64,000 bases of DNA from Gallionella sp. (GTDB lineage Bacteria > Pseudomonadota > Gammaproteobacteria > Burkholderiales > Gallionellaceae), in assembly GCA_028710565.1 (NCBI GenBank), contig JAQTTV010000009.1, positions 58,753 through 122,752 on the forward strand, written 5' to 3'. The notes beneath the pieces were generated by a model, which was given only the letters and a program-made list of their open reading frames with translations, was not told the origin of the DNA and ran no database searches. Numbering within the stretch: position 1 is the stretch's first letter; each line of letters starts with the position of its first letter. A program made the translations under genes and the position numbers. This document shows, piece after piece, positions 46,643-56,440 of this stretch.

Positions 46643-47791
46643 ATGGAACCACGTAGCAACAAAACGATTATGAGCAGTGTGTTCTTCTTGGACATTGTTG
46701 AATATTCCAAGGAGTCTGTTGTCGGACAAATTTCGTTAAAAGATAGATTCAACGAAATGCTTGCTGACGCACTAAAAAATGTCCCCGATGCAGATCGCAT
46801 TATTCTCGACACAGGCGATGGTGCTGCGGTCAGCTTTATCGGCGATATCGAAGAGGCATTGCATGCCGCCTTTTGCTTGCGTCAAGGCTTAATTACTCAA
46901 GATGTTAGTATAGAACCCTTATTACGGGTACGCATGGGGATCAACCTCGGTCCTGTACGACTGGTACGCGACATTAATGGTCAACCCAATATTGTGGGCG
47001 ATGGGATCAACGTCGCACAGCGTATCATGGCATTCGCCGACATTAACCAAATCCTGCTTTCTCGCTCTTACTACGATGCAGTTTCTCGGCTTTCCCCACA
47101 GTATGCGGGAATGTTCCGTTATAAAGGATCGCACACCGACAAACATGTCCGAGAGCACGAAGTTTATGCCATCTGCGTACCAGGTGAAGAAACAGTGCAA
47201 ACAGTCGCACTCCCAGCTGAACCCCCTGTATCGGCTGAATCCGTTGAGGAAGCAGTCACGGATCAATCTGTTAGCAAAGGCAATAAACTACCCATCTTTA
47301 TCGGCATCGCGGTCGCCATAGCTGCTATTGCGGGATGGGTTATCAGCGCCTCTTCGCCCACCCAACCGCCCCCTCCCATTACCAATAATACTGCAGCCAG
47401 TAATGTCGCAGCACGCCCCATCGCGACTTCAAGCGTTGTTGCAACTAAGCCTACAGTGAGCGCAGTCGCGGCGATACCGAATTCTGGCGTAGCATCAACG
47501 ACAAAAGCAAAGAAGAGTACGACTACTTCTACTCATAGAACACCGACAGATGAGCCTACTTCCGCACCTACTTTATCTGGCGAAGGTCGTATTGTGATTA
47601 GCTGCAAGCCTGGTGCTCAAGTATTTATTGATGGTGCATCGAAGGGAAAAACGGGTTCAGATCCTTTGATTGTGAGTCTGTCTGCGGGCAATCACTCTGT
47701 CATTGTCAATACAGGAAGTGGTGTAGTCAATCAAAAAATTGAACTAGAATCTGGAAAAACGATACGCATCAGCCCTGGTGCTTGCAACTAG
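46643..47791 (+). CDS. Class III cyclase-domain protein with TM helix and PEGA domain
   Basis: A 382-residue protein. Residues 10-180 are a class III nucleotidyl cyclase-type domain with Asp17 (VFFLDIVEYS), Asp59 (LDTGDGAAV), Asn123 and Arg127 (GDGINVAQR). As in the protein at 12663, the Lys expected before the GD motif is Leu. Closest match in the window is that protein (RSYYDxVSRLS and the DTGDGAA region are shared). A TM helix follows at about 217-236, then a Thr/Ala-rich linker and a PEGA domain (GRIVISCKPGAQVFIDGASKGKT) outside the membrane. The next gene is a Ser/Thr kinase 39 bp downstream. Whether cyclic nucleotide is made is unproven. Confidence 0.82.
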   Translation: MEPRSNKTIMSSVFFLDIVEYSKESVVGQISLKDRFNEMLADALKNVPDADRIILDTGDGAAVSFIGDIEEALHAAFCLRQGLITQDVSIEPLLRVRMGINLGPVRLVRDINGQPNIVGDGINVAQRIMAFADINQILLSRSYYDAVSRLSPQYAGMFRYKGSHTDKHVREHEVYAICVPGEETVQTVALPAEPPVSAESVEEAVTDQSVSKGNKLPIFIGIAVAIAAIAGWVISASSPTQPPPPITNNTAASNVAARPIATSSVVATKPTVSAVAAIPNSGVASTTKAKKSTTTSTHRTPTDEPTSAPTLSGEGRIVISCKPGAQVFIDGASKGKTGSDPLIVSLSAGNHSVIVNTGSGVVNQKIELESGKTIRISPGACN

Positions 47792-47830
47792 CTCATTTGG
47801 AATATAAGAAACTCATCACAGTCAAAAGTC

Positions 47831-49081
47831 ATGATTAGTCAGCTAGGACGCTATGAAGTAACAGATGAGCTCGGCCAAGGCGCGATGGGGGTGGTTTATC
47901 GCGCCAGAGATCCGCTGATTGATCGTGTTGTGGCCATTAAAACCATCAACCTTAGTCTTGCTAAGGAAGAAAAAGACGAATACGAGGGTCGTTTTTATCA
48001 AGAAGCACGTGCCGCAGGGCGATTAAATCATCCAAATATTGTGACTATTTATGACGTGGGCAAAAGTGGGGATATTGCCTACATTGCCATGGAAATGTTG
48101 CAGGGTCGTGAATTACGCGACATTATGAACGATGGGACTTTAATCCCCGTCGATCAGGTATTGGACATCGCCGCACAAGTTGCCTTAGGTTTAAACTACG
48201 CGCATGAACACGACATTGTACACCGCGATGTCAAACCGTCTAATATCATGGTAATTCGTGATGGACATGTCAAAATCACCGATTTCGGTATTGCCCGCAT
48301 GGCTTCTGCTGCCGTACGCACCCAAACGGGCATGGTACTCGGCTCACCTAAATATATGTCACCAGAACAGGTAATGGGTCGCACGATTGACGCGCGATCC
48401 GATATTTTCTCACTGGGTGTCATGATCTACGAAATGCTCACGGGACAGCCGCCATTTAATGGTGATAACGTGAACACCATCATGTATCAAACCTTGAATG
48501 GCACGCCGCTACCACCAAACGAGATCAACCCTGCCGTACCAGAAATGTTAAACTTCATTCTGGTTAAAGCCTTAGCAAAAAGCTTAGATGACCGTTATCA
48601 AAGCGCAAAAGAGCTTGCCGATGATTTGCGCGCATGTCGTGATACGCTGCCACGCACCCCTAAAAAGCTCAACACAACCTCGACAGGAGAAAAAAGACTC
48701 CCGCCAACGGTCTCTGCAACAGGTCGTATCTGGACAGATGAAGAGTCGTTTAAAACAGCATCGCAAGCGAGAATGTCACCCGCATTTGACTCCACTGCGG
48801 CAACTATGCGCTTAGCGGCTCTTACCAGCTCGGAAGAAGATGTCGATGAGCTCTCTAAAACGCTCAAAATTTCCCGTCCTAGCCCAGAATCACCCAAGTC
48901 AGAACCCCCTAAACCTAGCCCTGCTAAAGCGGTTCTGGCTAAACCCAGCCCTGCACCCAACCCTAAGCTCATCACGACACCTCGACCCATGCAGCCCATG
49001 GTAAAACCAAAAAGCCACGCACCCATGATTGTGATGATCATCGTCATTCTGCTCGGCATTGCTGCATTCAAGTTGTTATAA
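47831..49081 (+). CDS. Serine/threonine protein kinase (PknB type), membrane-anchored
   Basis: A 416-residue Hanks-type kinase. G-loop LGQGAMGVVY, ATP-binding Lys37 (VVAIKTI), catalytic HRDVKPSN with Asp133, DFGIARM with Asp151 and activation-segment SPKYMSPEQV are all intact. Residues 275-395 are a Ser/Pro-rich low-complexity linker, and the chain ends in a single TM helix (MIVMIIVILLGIAAFKLL) with almost nothing beyond it, so no external sensor domain exists. The PEGA-bearing cyclase encoded directly upstream may supply sensing. The next gene starts at the base after the stop. Confidence 0.92.
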   Translation: MISQLGRYEVTDELGQGAMGVVYRARDPLIDRVVAIKTINLSLAKEEKDEYEGRFYQEARAAGRLNHPNIVTIYDVGKSGDIAYIAMEMLQGRELRDIMNDGTLIPVDQVLDIAAQVALGLNYAHEHDIVHRDVKPSNIMVIRDGHVKITDFGIARMASAAVRTQTGMVLGSPKYMSPEQVMGRTIDARSDIFSLGVMIYEMLTGQPPFNGDNVNTIMYQTLNGTPLPPNEINPAVPEMLNFILVKALAKSLDDRYQSAKELADDLRACRDTLPRTPKKLNTTSTGEKRLPPTVSATGRIWTDEESFKTASQARMSPAFDSTAATMRLAALTSSEEDVDELSKTLKISRPSPESPKSEPPKPSPAKAVLAKPSPAPNPKLITTPRPMQPMVKPKSHAPMIVMIIVILLGIAAFKLL

Positions 49082-49483
49082 ATGCACTTTGCACTGCAAC
49101 CCTCGCGTATTGCCAAGCGGGTTTTGCTCACCAGCCATATACTCAGCCTGATTGTGCTTTGGCTTAGTCACGGAATGCTTTCTATACACTTACTTCTTTC
49201 TCTGCTTATTCTGCTCAGTTTGTTTCATCATCGCACCATATTGCTTTACCACCCCAGCACTAGATTTACACTAGAAGAAAATCAAGCAATTACCCTAATC
49301 ACGCCATCGGGTGAAACACAGAACGGCATCGTGGCAACAGGCACGACCATCACCCCCTGTTTTGTGCTGCTGCGCATTAAAACTGAAGCACAACGACAGC
49401 AGATCAATTTACCTATTTTTTACGATGCCTTAGCAACTGACGTATTTCGCCAGCTCAAGATACGGCTGAAATATGCGGCTTAA
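49082..49483 (+). CDS. YgfX (CptA)-like membrane protein
   Basis: A 133-residue protein with two closely spaced TM helices (residues 15-50, VLLTSHILSLIVLWLSHGM and LLLSLLILLSLFHHRTI) and a cytoplasmic C-terminal domain containing LIRIKTEAQRQQINLPIFYDAL-like sequence. The layout matches YgfX, the membrane partner of SdhE in gammaproteobacteria, also described as the CptA toxin. No sdhE gene is nearby. It starts at the base after the kinase stop, so it is translationally coupled to it. Confidence 0.6.
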   Translation: MHFALQPSRIAKRVLLTSHILSLIVLWLSHGMLSIHLLLSLLILLSLFHHRTILLYHPSTRFTLEENQAITLITPSGETQNGIVATGTTITPCFVLLRIKTEAQRQQINLPIFYDALATDVFRQLKIRLKYAA

Positions 49484-49490
49484 GTAGATG

Positions 49491-49617
49491 GCTTTTAGTT
49501 GGCAGGGTGGCTAAGCGCAGTGAATTAACCATTTTTCTAAATACTCAGCTAGATACACTCAGTTTTCTACCCAGCTAAGTAACGACTAGCAACTAAGAAC
49601 CCAATACCCAATTATTT
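49491..49617. repeat. Interspersed inverted-repeat element (TTAGTCGTTAGT family), copy D
   Basis: Left GCTTTTAGTTGGCAGG, interior CTAAGCGCAGTGAATTAACC and GATACACTCAGTTTTC, right AACGACTAGCAACTAAGAAC followed by CCAATACCCAATTATT. The right end is the complement of the left end of copy A. Confidence 0.7.
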
Positions 49618-49648
49618 ATACGCTGCACCTTAACGGGAACACAACTCA

Positions 49649-50221
49649 ATGACGATTTTAATTTGTGGCGTAGATGAAGCAGGACGAGGCCCTTTAGCTG
49701 GACCAGTCAGTGCCGCAGCCGTGATCCTTGACCCCAACTATACGATTGTGGGTTTGGCGGACTCTAAAAAACTATCCGAAAAAAAACGCGACGCACTTGC
49801 CCCGCTGATTCGGCAACACGCACTGGCATGGGCGGTGGCATATGCCAGCGTCGCAGAAATCGACCAGCTCAACATCTTGCAAGCCACTTTATTGGCAATG
49901 AAACGCGCGGTGTTGGCATTGCCGATACCACCGCAACAGGTACTGGTCGATGGCTTGTTTTGCCCCGACACAGGCTTTCCCAGTCAGGCTATCGTTCAAG
50001 GAGACAGCAAAGTGGCGGCCATTTCTGCCGCTTCGATTTTGGCAAAAACCGCGCGTGACGCGCTGATGCTGGATTTACACACTCAATATCCCCAATACGG
50101 TTTCGCCCAACATAAAGGCTACCCTACTGCCGCCCACCTCGCTGCACTAAGACTATACGGGGTATCTGATATACATAGACGCAGCTTTAAACCCGTTGCG
50201 CGATTATTGACCGACAAATAA
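49649..50221 (+). CDS. rnhB: Ribonuclease HII
   Basis: A 190-residue RNase HII cleaving RNA in RNA:DNA hybrids and single ribonucleotides in DNA. The acidic active site is in [13 protein letters not shown] (Asp-Glu), VLVDG and the later Asp of ALMLDLH; KHKGYPT-like [10 protein letters not shown] is present. Length agrees with E. coli RnhB (198). It is alone on the plus strand, between repeat copy D and a bidirectional terminator. Confidence 0.95.
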   Translation: MTILICGVDEAGRGPLAGPVSAAAVILDPNYTIVGLADSKKLSEKKRDALAPLIRQHALAWAVAYASVAEIDQLNILQATLLAMKRAVLALPIPPQQVLVDGLFCPDTGFPSQAIVQGDSKVAAISAASILAKTARDALMLDLHTQYPQYGFAQHKGYPTAAHLAALRLYGVSDIHRRSFKPVARLLTDK

Positions 50222-50222
50222 A

Positions 50223-50246
50223 AAAGCCCCTCTTTCGAGGGGCTTT
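50223..50246. terminator. Bidirectional terminator between rnhB and pilin gene
   Basis: AAAGCCCCTC / GAGGGGCTTT with a TTTC loop; T-rich on both strands, most clearly on the minus strand (TTTTTTATT). Confidence 0.9.
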
Positions 50247-50274
50247 ACCCATCTACCCTAAGGCAGATTTAGAC

Positions 50275-50751
50275 TTATTGGCAAGATTTTGGCAACAAAG
50301 TCAATGGCAAACCAGTTGCGCCCACTTTTGCTGTATCAGCTGCAACAGTAGCGGCTGTCGAATTTTCTGCCGAATCAGTACCATTCGCGCAATACCAGCT
50401 GCCTGTCAGCGTATTGTAGTTCATATGCACCCACAGCCCAGAAATCTTGCTGCTCACACCCGTTGTTTTAAATTGGGCGTTGACAGTAGACTTGGTCGCA
50501 TTAGTTGTGATACCAGACACATATTTACCTGTTACCACAGCACTGATTTTAGTGACATCCCAAGAACCATCTGTGGTGTACGCTTCTGTCATCGGGGTTT
50601 TTAGACCATCTAAAAGCGTCATCGCTTCAGCAGCTTGTGCACGTGCTGTGTAATCGCCGTAAGCAGGAATCGCTACTGCTGCCAAAATACCGATAATAGC
50701 AACCACAATCATCAGTTCGATCAGTGTAAAACCTTTTTGCAAGTTTTTCAT
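50275..50751 (-). CDS. pilA: Type IV pilin major subunit
   Basis: A 158-residue type IVa pilin. The short leader MKNLQKG is followed by the prepilin peptidase site [21 protein letters not shown] with Glu5, then an alpha-beta roll head and a C-terminal disulfide loop (WYCANG to PKSCQ). Start ATG 50751 has AAAGGAG upstream; codons before it ([12 protein letters not shown]) lie in the leader. A candidate RpoN promoter lies about 70-80 bases upstream. It converges with rnhB at the terminator 50223-50246. Confidence 0.95.
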   Translation of the reverse strand: MKNLQKGFTLIELMIVVAIIGILAAVAIPAYGDYTARAQAAEAMTLLDGLKTPMTEAYTTDGSWDVTKISAVVTGKYVSGITTNATKSTVNAQFKTTGVSSKISGLWVHMNYNTLTGSWYCANGTDSAENSTAATVAADTAKVGATGLPLTLLPKSCQ

Positions 50752-50817
50752 TTTAATGCTCCTTTGTTTTAAGTTAGGGTTAAGCACACATAAGATGTTG
50801 CGCTTGTTTTATTTAAA

Positions 50818-50832
50818 GCATCAATCATGCCA
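50818..50832 (-). promoter_or_regulatory. Candidate sigma-54 promoter of the pilin gene
   Basis: On the minus strand TGGCATGATTGATGC fits the -24/-12 pattern TGGCAC-N5-TTGC with GG and GC at the required spacing. pilA genes of Pseudomonas and relatives depend on RpoN. The whole 50752-51065 region is AT-rich and holds no other gene. Confidence 0.55.
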
Positions 50833-51065
50833 TATTTACAACCTGTTGTTTTATTTGCATATAAATACAACACTCTTTCTTTCAATAGACTTACAACCGC
50901 AATCCAGCCTAAATAATTCCAAAATTCGTCACTTATATGACGCGATTTGTCAAATTAAAGTCGATTTTACCATCACAAACTTCTGACACCCTTCATCATG
51001 ACAATTCCATCAGCTTGGATAAATCTGTCAGAATTCACATAACTCCGTTGATATATTGAAAACGC

Positions 51066-52295
51066 ATGATAAATACCTCCCTCCCAAAAAATTGCGACAT
51101 TTTTTGCAATGTGATAGACAACTACGGCGACATTGGTGTGTGTTGGCGATTGGCGCGTCAATTCACACATGAATACGGTTTGAGCGTGCGACTCTGGGTA
51201 GATGATTTATCCAGTTTTGTAAAATTATGCCCCGATGCGATGGATGGCGCAGCGCGACAGTTTTGTCGTGACGTAGAGGTATGCACATGGCAAGGGGATT
51301 TCGATGGCATCATACCTGCGGAGCTGGTGATTGAAGCATTTGGTTGTCGCTTACCCGAAAACTACGTTGAAGCAATGGTGGAACGTTTGCCGATTTGGAT
51401 CAATTTGGAGTATCTCAGTGCAGAAGCGTGGGTTGAAGGTTGCCATGAGCTGCCGTCTCCTCACCCTACCCTGCCCTTAGTGAAATATTTTTACTTTCCT
51501 GGTTTCACTCCAAAAACAGGAGGGCTGTTGCTAGAGCAAGATTTAATAGCACGACGTGATGATTTTCCGAACCATGCAGCGACATTTTGGCAATCCATTG
51601 GACGTGAGACACCCGATGAAAACACTTTAACCATTTCGTTATTTGGATATGAAAATGCGGCATTGTCGACATTATTAGCGGCTTGGGCAAATGGTGAGCA
51701 GCGGATAATGTGCCTTGTACCCGAAGGCAGAATTTTACCTCAAGTGATTGAGTATTTTGATGTTTGTCACAACGAGGGTACACATTTAATCGCACCGAAG
51801 CCTAAAAACTCGCAAATCAATTCGTATCAACAAAATCGTCAATGGCAGCACGGCAATCTCACCGTGCAAGTCTTGTCCTTTGTACCACAAGAAGAATATG
51901 ACGATTTACTGTGGGCGTGTGATGTTAATTTTGTGCGCGGTGAAGATTCTTGCGTGCGAGCACAGTGGGCAGCAAAGCCATTTGTGTGGCAGATTTATCC
52001 GCAGGATGACGGCGCACATTGGGCAAAATTAGACGCATTTTTAACTTTGTATCATGCTGACGCGCCCGAACTGGCTGCCACCACCCGCGCTTTTTGGCAG
52101 GCGTGGAACATGGGTGATGCGACCACCATCGCTCAAGCGTGGAAAAACTTCATCGCGACACGCGAACCAATGCGCCAACATGCGCAACACTGGGCACAAC
52201 ACTTATCTCGCAACAATCTGGCTTTGAATTTACTGGATTTTTGCCAAAAAATCGGTAGAATCCGCGCCTTCAAAATTGTAGAGTCGTCATCATGA
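51066..52295 (+). CDS. earP: EF-P arginine rhamnosyltransferase
   Basis: A 409-residue EarP, a GT-B glycosyltransferase moving rhamnose from dTDP-beta-L-rhamnose to Arg32 of EF-P. The N-terminal [20 protein letters not shown] carries the catalytic-base Asp region and the C-terminal [32 protein letters not shown] the nucleotide-binding motif; both are typical. It overlaps efp by 4 bp, and the efp product has Arg at position 32, confirming the pair. Confidence 0.96.
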   Translation: MINTSLPKNCDIFCNVIDNYGDIGVCWRLARQFTHEYGLSVRLWVDDLSSFVKLCPDAMDGAARQFCRDVEVCTWQGDFDGIIPAELVIEAFGCRLPENYVEAMVERLPIWINLEYLSAEAWVEGCHELPSPHPTLPLVKYFYFPGFTPKTGGLLLEQDLIARRDDFPNHAATFWQSIGRETPDENTLTISLFGYENAALSTLLAAWANGEQRIMCLVPEGRILPQVIEYFDVCHNEGTHLIAPKPKNSQINSYQQNRQWQHGNLTVQVLSFVPQEEYDDLLWACDVNFVRGEDSCVRAQWAAKPFVWQIYPQDDGAHWAKLDAFLTLYHADAPELAATTRAFWQAWNMGDATTIAQAWKNFIATREPMRQHAQHWAQHLSRNNLALNLLDFCQKIGRIRAFKIVESSS

Positions 52296-52846
52296 AAATA
52301 GCACAAGAAATTCGCCCAGGTAATGTCATTATGATCGGTGCTGAGCCGATGATCGTCCTGAAAGCGGAATACACCCGTTCTGGCCGTAATGGTTCAGTCG
52401 TTAAAATGAAAATGAAAGGTCTGTTGACACCGACCGCACAAGAAACCGTCTTCCGCGCCGATGACAAATTGGATCAAGTCATTTTGGATCGTAAAGAATG
52501 CACCTATTCCTATTTCGCTGATCCTATGTATGTATTCATGGATGATGAATACAACCAATACGAAATTGAAGCCGAAAATATGGGCGATTCAATCAACTAC
52601 GTCGAAGACGGCATGGCGTGCGAAGTTGTTTTCTACAACGAAAAAGCGATCTCCGTTGAGTTGCCTAACACCATCGTACGCGAAGTCATTTACACCGAAC
52701 CAGCAGTACGTGGCGATACCTCAGGCAAAGTCATGAAACCCGCGAAAATCAACGGCGGCTATGAATTACCCGTGGCAGCCTTTATCGAAATCGGCGACAA
52801 AATCGAAATCGACACCCGCACCAACGAATACAAACGCCGCGCTTAA
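52292..52846 (+). CDS. efp: Elongation factor P (Arg32 type)
   Basis: A 184-residue EF-P of three beta-barrel domains relieving ribosome stalling at polyproline. At the tip of domain I the loop YTRSGRNGS places Arg at residue 32, the residue rhamnosylated by EarP, instead of the Lys modified by EpmA. It starts within the earP stop codon region (ATGA overlap) and ends at an intrinsic terminator (52864-52897). Confidence 0.97.
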   Translation: MKIAQEIRPGNVIMIGAEPMIVLKAEYTRSGRNGSVVKMKMKGLLTPTAQETVFRADDKLDQVILDRKECTYSYFADPMYVFMDDEYNQYEIEAENMGDSINYVEDGMACEVVFYNEKAISVELPNTIVREVIYTEPAVRGDTSGKVMKPAKINGGYELPVAAFIEIGDKIEIDTRTNEYKRRA

Positions 52847-52863
52847 TCGCGAAGGTGTTTGTC

Positions 52864-52897
52864 AAAAAGACCAGCCTTGGGGTTGGTCTTTTTTTTA
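52864..52897 (+). terminator. Intrinsic terminator of earP-efp
   Basis: AAGACCAGCC pairs with GGTTGGTCTT (TTGG loop), followed by eight T residues. Confidence 0.92.
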
Positions 52898-53015
52898 GTT
52901 GATAGTCGTTAGTTATTATTTTGTGAATAAGCGCAGCACATCTACAACTATTCAACATCAATTTTATCGGATGAAAAATCATCAACTAACGACTAGATGC
53001 TAACAACTAGAAACT
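52895..53015. repeat. Interspersed inverted-repeat element (TTAGTCGTTAGT family), copy E
   Basis: Left TTAGTTGATAGTCGTTAGTT, interior GAATAAGCGCAGCACATC, right ATCAACTAACGACTAGATGC. It begins in the T tract of the efp terminator and ends five bases before the gph start codon. Confidence 0.7.
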
Positions 53016-53020
53016 ACTCA

Positions 53021-53662
53021 ATGACCCAAGCCGTATTTTTTGACCTTGATGGCACATTTGCTGATACTGCACCTGATCTGGCAGCGGCGTTAAATCATAC
53101 GCGCGCCATGCGCCAATTGCCTCCCCTGCCCTTTGAATTATTACGCCCACAAGCTTCACATGGCTCACCAGGCTTATTGAAAGCTGGCTTTGGTATCACA
53201 TCTGACGCGCCCGAATTCAATGAATTGCGTGAGATTTTCTTGAGCTATTACACCCAGAATATTTGCGTGGGGACACGCTTGTTTGAGGGGATGGCAGAAC
53301 TGATTGATGAGATCGAACAGCGCGGCTTACCGTGGGGCATTATCACCAACAAGCCCCATCGCTACACCCTGCCGCTGATGGAGGCTCTGGGCTATGCACA
53401 GCGCGCCGCATGCTTGATTAGTGCCGACACCTGCGCCCATGCTAAACCTCACCCTGAGCCCATGCTCAAGGCCTGTGAAATTACTGGTGTTGCGCCTGAG
53501 CGATGCTTGTACTTGGGCGACGATCTACGTGACATGCAGGCCGCCAATGCCAGCAAAATGCGCGGCATCATTGCTCATTATGGTTATGTCAACGACACAG
53601 TTGCCAGCTGGGGAGCACAAGGCGGCATTACTACCCCATTGGCATTATTAAACTGGCTATAA
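53021..53662 (+). CDS. gph: Phosphoglycolate phosphatase-like HAD hydrolase
   Basis: A 213-residue HAD-IA phosphatase. Motif I FFDLDGTFADTAPDL (the second position after DGT is Phe, Leu in most), motif II ITNKP, motif III Lys in AHAKPHPEPM and motif IV YLGDDLRDM are intact. Similar to Gph/MupP-type enzymes, which in betaproteobacteria often follow ubiG; here no ubiG is nearby, so the substrate is open. ATG 53021 immediately follows repeat copy E and no Shine-Dalgarno is visible, which suggests that the repeat displaced the native leader. A start at 52997 lies inside the repeat. Confidence 0.85.
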   Translation: MTQAVFFDLDGTFADTAPDLAAALNHTRAMRQLPPLPFELLRPQASHGSPGLLKAGFGITSDAPEFNELREIFLSYYTQNICVGTRLFEGMAELIDEIEQRGLPWGIITNKPHRYTLPLMEALGYAQRAACLISADTCAHAKPHPEPMLKACEITGVAPERCLYLGDDLRDMQAANASKMRGIIAHYGYVNDTVASWGAQGGITTPLALLNWL

Positions 53663-53739
53663 AGCTAAATCAGCTTGCTAACCACCCGCCTTTCTGGTAT
53701 TAAGGCGGACTTTTATTTTTATCCCGTTGGAGAAGTGTC

Positions 53740-54162
53740 ATGCCGCTGCAAGCGAACAAACCCGCCATCCCCTATCAAGTGAAATCCGATGAGGAATATA
53801 TGAATCCTGCACAACTGGATCATTTCCGCCAAATTCTGAATCTCATTAAAGTTGATCTAGGCGAAGATATTGATCGCACTGTCCATACCATGCAAGATGA
53901 AGCAACTGTTTTTGCTGATCCCAATGACCGCGCCACGCAAGAATCCGATATGAATTTGGAACTGCGCAACCGTGATCGTGAACGCAAGCTGATTAAAAAA
54001 ATTGACGAAATGTTGAACAAAATTGAATCAGGTGAATATGGCTTTTGTGACAGTTGTGGGATCGAAATTGGATTAGCACGTTTAGAAGCTAGACCTACCG
54101 CAACACTCTGTATCGATTGTAAAACATTGGACGAAATTCGCGAAAAACAAGTCGCTAAGTAA
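53740..54162 (+). CDS. dksA: RNA polymerase-binding transcription factor DksA
   Basis: A 140-residue DksA. Coiled-coil region with the tip Asp residues (VFADPNDRATQESDM), C4 zinc finger CDSCGIEIGLARLEARPTA followed by LCIDC. It acts with ppGpp in the stringent response. Length is slightly under E. coli DksA (151). ATG 53740 gives an N-terminus with KSDEEYMNPAQLDHFR as usual. A strong bidirectional terminator follows. Confidence 0.96.
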   Translation: MPLQANKPAIPYQVKSDEEYMNPAQLDHFRQILNLIKVDLGEDIDRTVHTMQDEATVFADPNDRATQESDMNLELRNRDRERKLIKKIDEMLNKIESGEYGFCDSCGIEIGLARLEARPTATLCIDCKTLDEIREKQVAK

Positions 54163-54195
54163 GTCAAAATAGTGTGAGTTTATTCATACATACAA

Positions 54196-54235
54196 ACAAA
54201 CAAAAACCCGCCAGAAATGGCGGGTTTTTGTTTGT
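54196..54235. terminator. Bidirectional terminator between dksA and pnp
   Basis: A 17-bp perfect stem, ACAAACAAAAACCCGCC with its complement, loop AGAAAT; T-rich on both strands, serving the convergent dksA and pnp transcripts. Confidence 0.92.
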
Positions 54236-54283
54236 CTCATCCTGATGTGATCGAGACAAAACCCGATCAACATCATCAAACGA

Positions 54284-56392
54284 TTACTCTGCTGACGGCG
54301 GTGCAGCTTTTTCTGGTACGGGCAACAACGCACGCATACTCAACTTCATGCGTCCTTTGTCATCCAATTCCAGCAATTTAACCTTAACGATTTGTCCTTC
54401 TTTCAAATAATCCGCCACGGCCGCTACGCGTTCATGGGCGATTTGAGAGATGTGCAACAACCCATCTTTACCTGGCAAGATGTTGACCAACGCACCAAAG
54501 TCCAGCAATTTCACAATCGGGCCTTCGTAGATTTTGCCCACTTCCACATCCGCCACGATGTCGCTAATACGTTGACGTGCTAACTCACCGCTTTCGCTGC
54601 TGGTGCAAGAAATGGTGATATTGCCCGCGTCATCGATGTCGATGGTTGTACCTGTTTCTTCGGTCAACGCACGAATCACCGCGCCGCCTTTGCCAATCAC
54701 GTCACGAATTTTGTCCGCATTGATTTTCATCTTAATCATGCGCGGTGCAAATTCAGACACATCCACGCGTGCCGTTGGCATGGAAGTCGTCATCAAACCC
54801 AAGATGTGCATACGACCTTCACGCGCCTGGGTCAACGCCGCTTGCATAATGTCACGGGTAATGCCGTTGATTTTGATGTCCATTTGCAAGGCGGTAATAC
54901 CTGTTTCGGAGCCTGCAACTTTAAAGTCCATATCGCCCAGATGATCTTCATCACCCAAAATGTCGGTCAACACCGCAAAGCGATTACCTTCTTTAATCAA
55001 GCCCATGGCAATCCCTGCCACATGCGCCTTCAATGGCACACCTGCGTCCAACAAGGACAAGCAACCGCCACAAACAGAAGCCATGGAGCTAGAACCGTTG
55101 GATTCTGTGATTTCCGATACGATACGCATCGCGTAACCGAACTCTTCTTCACTTGGCAATACGGCAACCAAGGCACGTTTAGCTAAACGACCATGACCAA
55201 TTTCACGACGTTTCGGTGTACCCACACGCCCTGTTTCACCTGTGGCGTAAGGCGGGAAGTTGTAATGCAACATAAAGCGGTCAGAATACTCACCTTGCAG
55301 CGCATCGACTTTTTGCGCATCACGTAAACTACCCAAAGTTGCCACTACGATAGCCTGTGTTTCGCCACGCGTAAATAAAGTTGAACCATGGGTGCGAGGC
55401 AACACGCTGTTTCTAATGGTAATTGGGCGCACGGTACGGGTATCACGTCCGTCGATACGCGGTTCGCCACTCAAAATGCGACCACGAACAATTTTAGCTT
55501 CTAATGCGCTGAACAAATCATTCACATGATTTTTAGCTACATCATCAGTTACCATGGCATTGACAACCTTGTCGCGAATGATAGCAACGGCATCGGTACG
55601 TTCTTGTTTAGCACGAATCGAGTACGCAGCTTCCAATTCTGCTTCCGCCAATTGGTTCATTTGTGCGACCAAGGCTTCGTCTTTGGTGGGTGCTGTCCAA
55701 TCCCAAGCATCCTTGCCGACAGCATCAACCATTTCGTTAATCGCGTCGATCACCACTTGCATTTGTTCGTGACCGAACATCACTGCGCCCAACATGATTT
55801 CTTCGGACAATTGTTGTGCTTCGGATTCCACCATCAAGACTGCGCGATCCGTACCTGCTACGATTAAATCCATTTGCGAGGTTTTTAATTCCTTCGCAGT
55901 GGGGTTCAATAAGTATTGACCCTCGGCATAACCGACACGCGCCGCGCCGATAGGACCATCAAACGGAATACCTGAAATGGCCAATGCAGCGGATGCGCCG
56001 ATCATGGAAGGAATGTCAGAATCAATTTCGCTATCGGAGGACATGACTGTCGCCACGATTTGCACTTCGTTGTAGAAGCCTTCAGGGAATAGTGGGCGCA
56101 AAGGACGATCGATCAGTCGTGAAGTCAGCACTTCTTTTTCGCTTGGGCGACCTTCACGTTTGAAGAAGCTTCCAGGAATTTTACCTGCTGCGTAAGTCTT
56201 TTCTTGATAATCAACCGTTAAGGGGAAAAAATCTTGTTCTGGTTTCGCATCTTTACGACCCACAACCGTCACTAATACCACCGTATCATCTAGGCTAACC
56301 AACACAGCACCTGAGGACTGACGGGCAATTTCTCCCGTTTCTAAAGTCAACTGATGATTGCCAAACGTGATTGTTTTTTTAAAATGACTCAA
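54284..56392 (-). CDS. pnp: Polyribonucleotide nucleotidyltransferase (PNPase)
   Basis: A 702-residue 3'-5' phosphorolytic exoribonuclease of the degradosome. Two RNase PH domains ([27 protein letters not shown] [36 protein letters not shown]), a KH domain ([21 protein letters not shown]) and S1 domain ([31 protein letters not shown]). I prefer TTG 56392 (reading [11 protein letters not shown]) because GAGG lies six bases upstream of it; ATG 56404 adds MRCS and overlaps that Shine-Dalgarno. rpsO precedes it, with a leader hairpin between. Confidence 0.95.
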   Translation of the reverse strand: MSHFKKTITFGNHQLTLETGEIARQSSGAVLVSLDDTVVLVTVVGRKDAKPEQDFFPLTVDYQEKTYAAGKIPGSFFKREGRPSEKEVLTSRLIDRPLRPLFPEGFYNEVQIVATVMSSDSEIDSDIPSMIGASAALAISGIPFDGPIGAARVGYAEGQYLLNPTAKELKTSQMDLIVAGTDRAVLMVESEAQQLSEEIMLGAVMFGHEQMQVVIDAINEMVDAVGKDAWDWTAPTKDEALVAQMNQLAEAELEAAYSIRAKQERTDAVAIIRDKVVNAMVTDDVAKNHVNDLFSALEAKIVRGRILSGEPRIDGRDTRTVRPITIRNSVLPRTHGSTLFTRGETQAIVVATLGSLRDAQKVDALQGEYSDRFMLHYNFPPYATGETGRVGTPKRREIGHGRLAKRALVAVLPSEEEFGYAMRIVSEITESNGSSSMASVCGGCLSLLDAGVPLKAHVAGIAMGLIKEGNRFAVLTDILGDEDHLGDMDFKVAGSETGITALQMDIKINGITRDIMQAALTQAREGRMHILGLMTTSMPTARVDVSEFAPRMIKMKINADKIRDVIGKGGAVIRALTEETGTTIDIDDAGNITISCTSSESGELARQRISDIVADVEVGKIYEGPIVKLLDFGALVNILPGKDGLLHISQIAHERVAAVADYLKEGQIVKVKLLELDDKGRMKLSMRALLPVPEKAAPPSAE

Positions 56393-56440
56393 GGAACACC
56401 TCATTGACTTGAATGACGCAACACTGCGCCATGATGAAAA

